Shown piece after piece: positions 5,535 to 5,958 of a stretch of DNA of 5,958 nucleotides. Every line of letters begins with the position of its first letter. Position 1 is the first letter of the stretch. The translations under genes and the position numbers were made by a program. The notes under the pieces are model-generated. The model had not been told where the DNA came from, ran no database searches, and saw only the letters and a list, made by a program, of their open reading frames with translations. Location: contig JAYTMY010000042.1 of NCBI GenBank assembly GCA_043748535.1, forward strand, positions 1 to 5,958. Direction: 5' to 3'. This stretch comes from CAMCSH01 sp043748535 (GTDB lineage Bacteria; Verrucomicrobiota; Lentisphaeria; Lentisphaerales; Lentisphaeraceae).

Positions 5535-5958
5535 GGCCGGCCTCATCGTTCTGCTGGCCGTGGTGAAGAGCTTTTTCGACGGCTAGACGGACGCAGTCGA
5601 GGCGGGCCTGGAGGGTGGCGTCGACGATGCCGTGTTCGTGTTCGGCGAAGGCTTCGCCGCGGTTCAGCGAAGCATCGGGTTCGATCCGGCAGAGGCGGAA
5701 GGCGTGGTTGCGGGCGACCGCTTCGGCGTCATCGGGATGGAGGCGCAGGGTGACGGCCTTGAGATTGGCGACTCCTTGCAACGCCTCGCGGAGGACGGCG
5801 GACAAGTCGGCATGGGAGGGGAAGCTGGCGGCGAGGATGCGTTCGGCGACGGCGAGGCCGAGACTGGCGGTTTCCTCGACCAGCTGGTGTTCGAGTTGCT
5901 GCAGGGCCTGATCGAAGCTTTCGGCGAGGCTGCGGCGGCTGTCGGCGAGTTCTTTTTC
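5521..5958 (-). CDS. fliH: FliH-like flagellar assembly protein, C-terminal part (runs off window)
   Basis: An open frame enters at the right edge and runs 145 codons to a TGA at 5521-5523; the N-terminus and start lie outside the window. The visible part begins in a charged helix (EKELADSRRSLAESFDQAL), continues with LGLAVAERILAASF (33-46 of the fragment), which matches the helix before the globular domain of FliH/SctL proteins, then the strand LKAVTLRLHPDDAEAV and the end RGEAFAEHEHGIVDATLQARL (100-120), equivalent to the family's conserved GGC..E...G.IDA.L..RL region, although the usual Cys is Ala. FliH dimers bind the FliI N-terminus, restrain its ATPase activity and tether it to the basal-body C-ring. 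Overlap with fliI on the same strand supports the assignment. The tail HHGQQNDEAGHAHP is polar and likely disordered. A shorter frame starting at TTG 5805 would split the conserved helix and is not credible. Confidence 0.85.
   Translation of the reverse strand, partial: EKELADSRRSLAESFDQALQQLEHQLVEETASLGLAVAERILAASFPSHADLSAVLREALQGVANLKAVTLRLHPDDAEAVARNHAFRLCRIEPDASLNRGEAFAEHEHGIVDATLQARLDCVRLAVEKALHHGQQNDEAGHAHP
5541..5544 (-). promoter_or_regulatory. Ribosome binding site that favours the internal fliI start
   Basis: GAGG, 6 bases before the ATG at 5532-5534, lies inside the 3' end of the FliH-like gene. The other candidate ATG (5544-5546) overlaps this motif and has no purine-rich site upstream, so the shorter FliI is the better call. 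Confidence 0.5.

Overview
The window is a compact, GC-rich bacterial segment with every supported gene on the minus strand. In transcription order, from the right edge leftward, it holds: the 3' part of a fliH-like flagellar gene (runs off the right edge), fliI (flagellar export ATPase), an Rpn-family PD-(D/E)XK nuclease, a YciA-type hotdog acyl-CoA thioesterase, a large helical-repeat protein of unknown function, a probably secreted Cys-based (dual-specificity type) phosphatase, and a 7-bp tandem repeat array that reaches the left edge. The organism is a flagellated bacterium. A large helical-repeat protein, an Rpn gene and a heptamer array together would fit a PVC-type lineage such as Verrucomicrobiota or Planctomycetota, but no rRNA or marker gene here fixes the taxon, so this is only a weak inference.

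Right part (4212-5958): fliH and fliI overlap and form the end of a flagellar export operon. FliH regulates and anchors the FliI hexamer, which helps feed unfolded flagellar subunits to the export gate. A fliJ gene, common directly after fliI, is absent; an Rpn gene lies there instead.

Middle (3092-4141): the Rpn-family protein has an N-terminal nuclease core, a long charged coiled coil with five copies of a seven-residue repeat encoded by a near-perfect 21-bp tandem repeat, and a C-terminal helical tail typical of the family. Sampled sequence lines inside it have lower GC (about 53-62%) than a sampled fliI line (about 67%), which fits a mobile or accessory gene.

Left part (1-3014): thioesterase, helical-repeat protein and phosphatase are tightly packed. 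The thioesterase stop codon overlaps the ribosome binding site of the next gene, and the next junction is a 4-bp ATGA stop/start overlap, so the three are probably translated as one coupled unit. The reason for joining a lipid thioesterase, an alpha-solenoid protein and an exported phosphatase is not clear from sequence. The phosphatase gene ends two bases before the heptamer array.

No rRNA, tRNA, CRISPR array, insertion sequence or convincing rho-independent terminator or promoter was seen. There is no gene-free stretch longer than about 95 bases.
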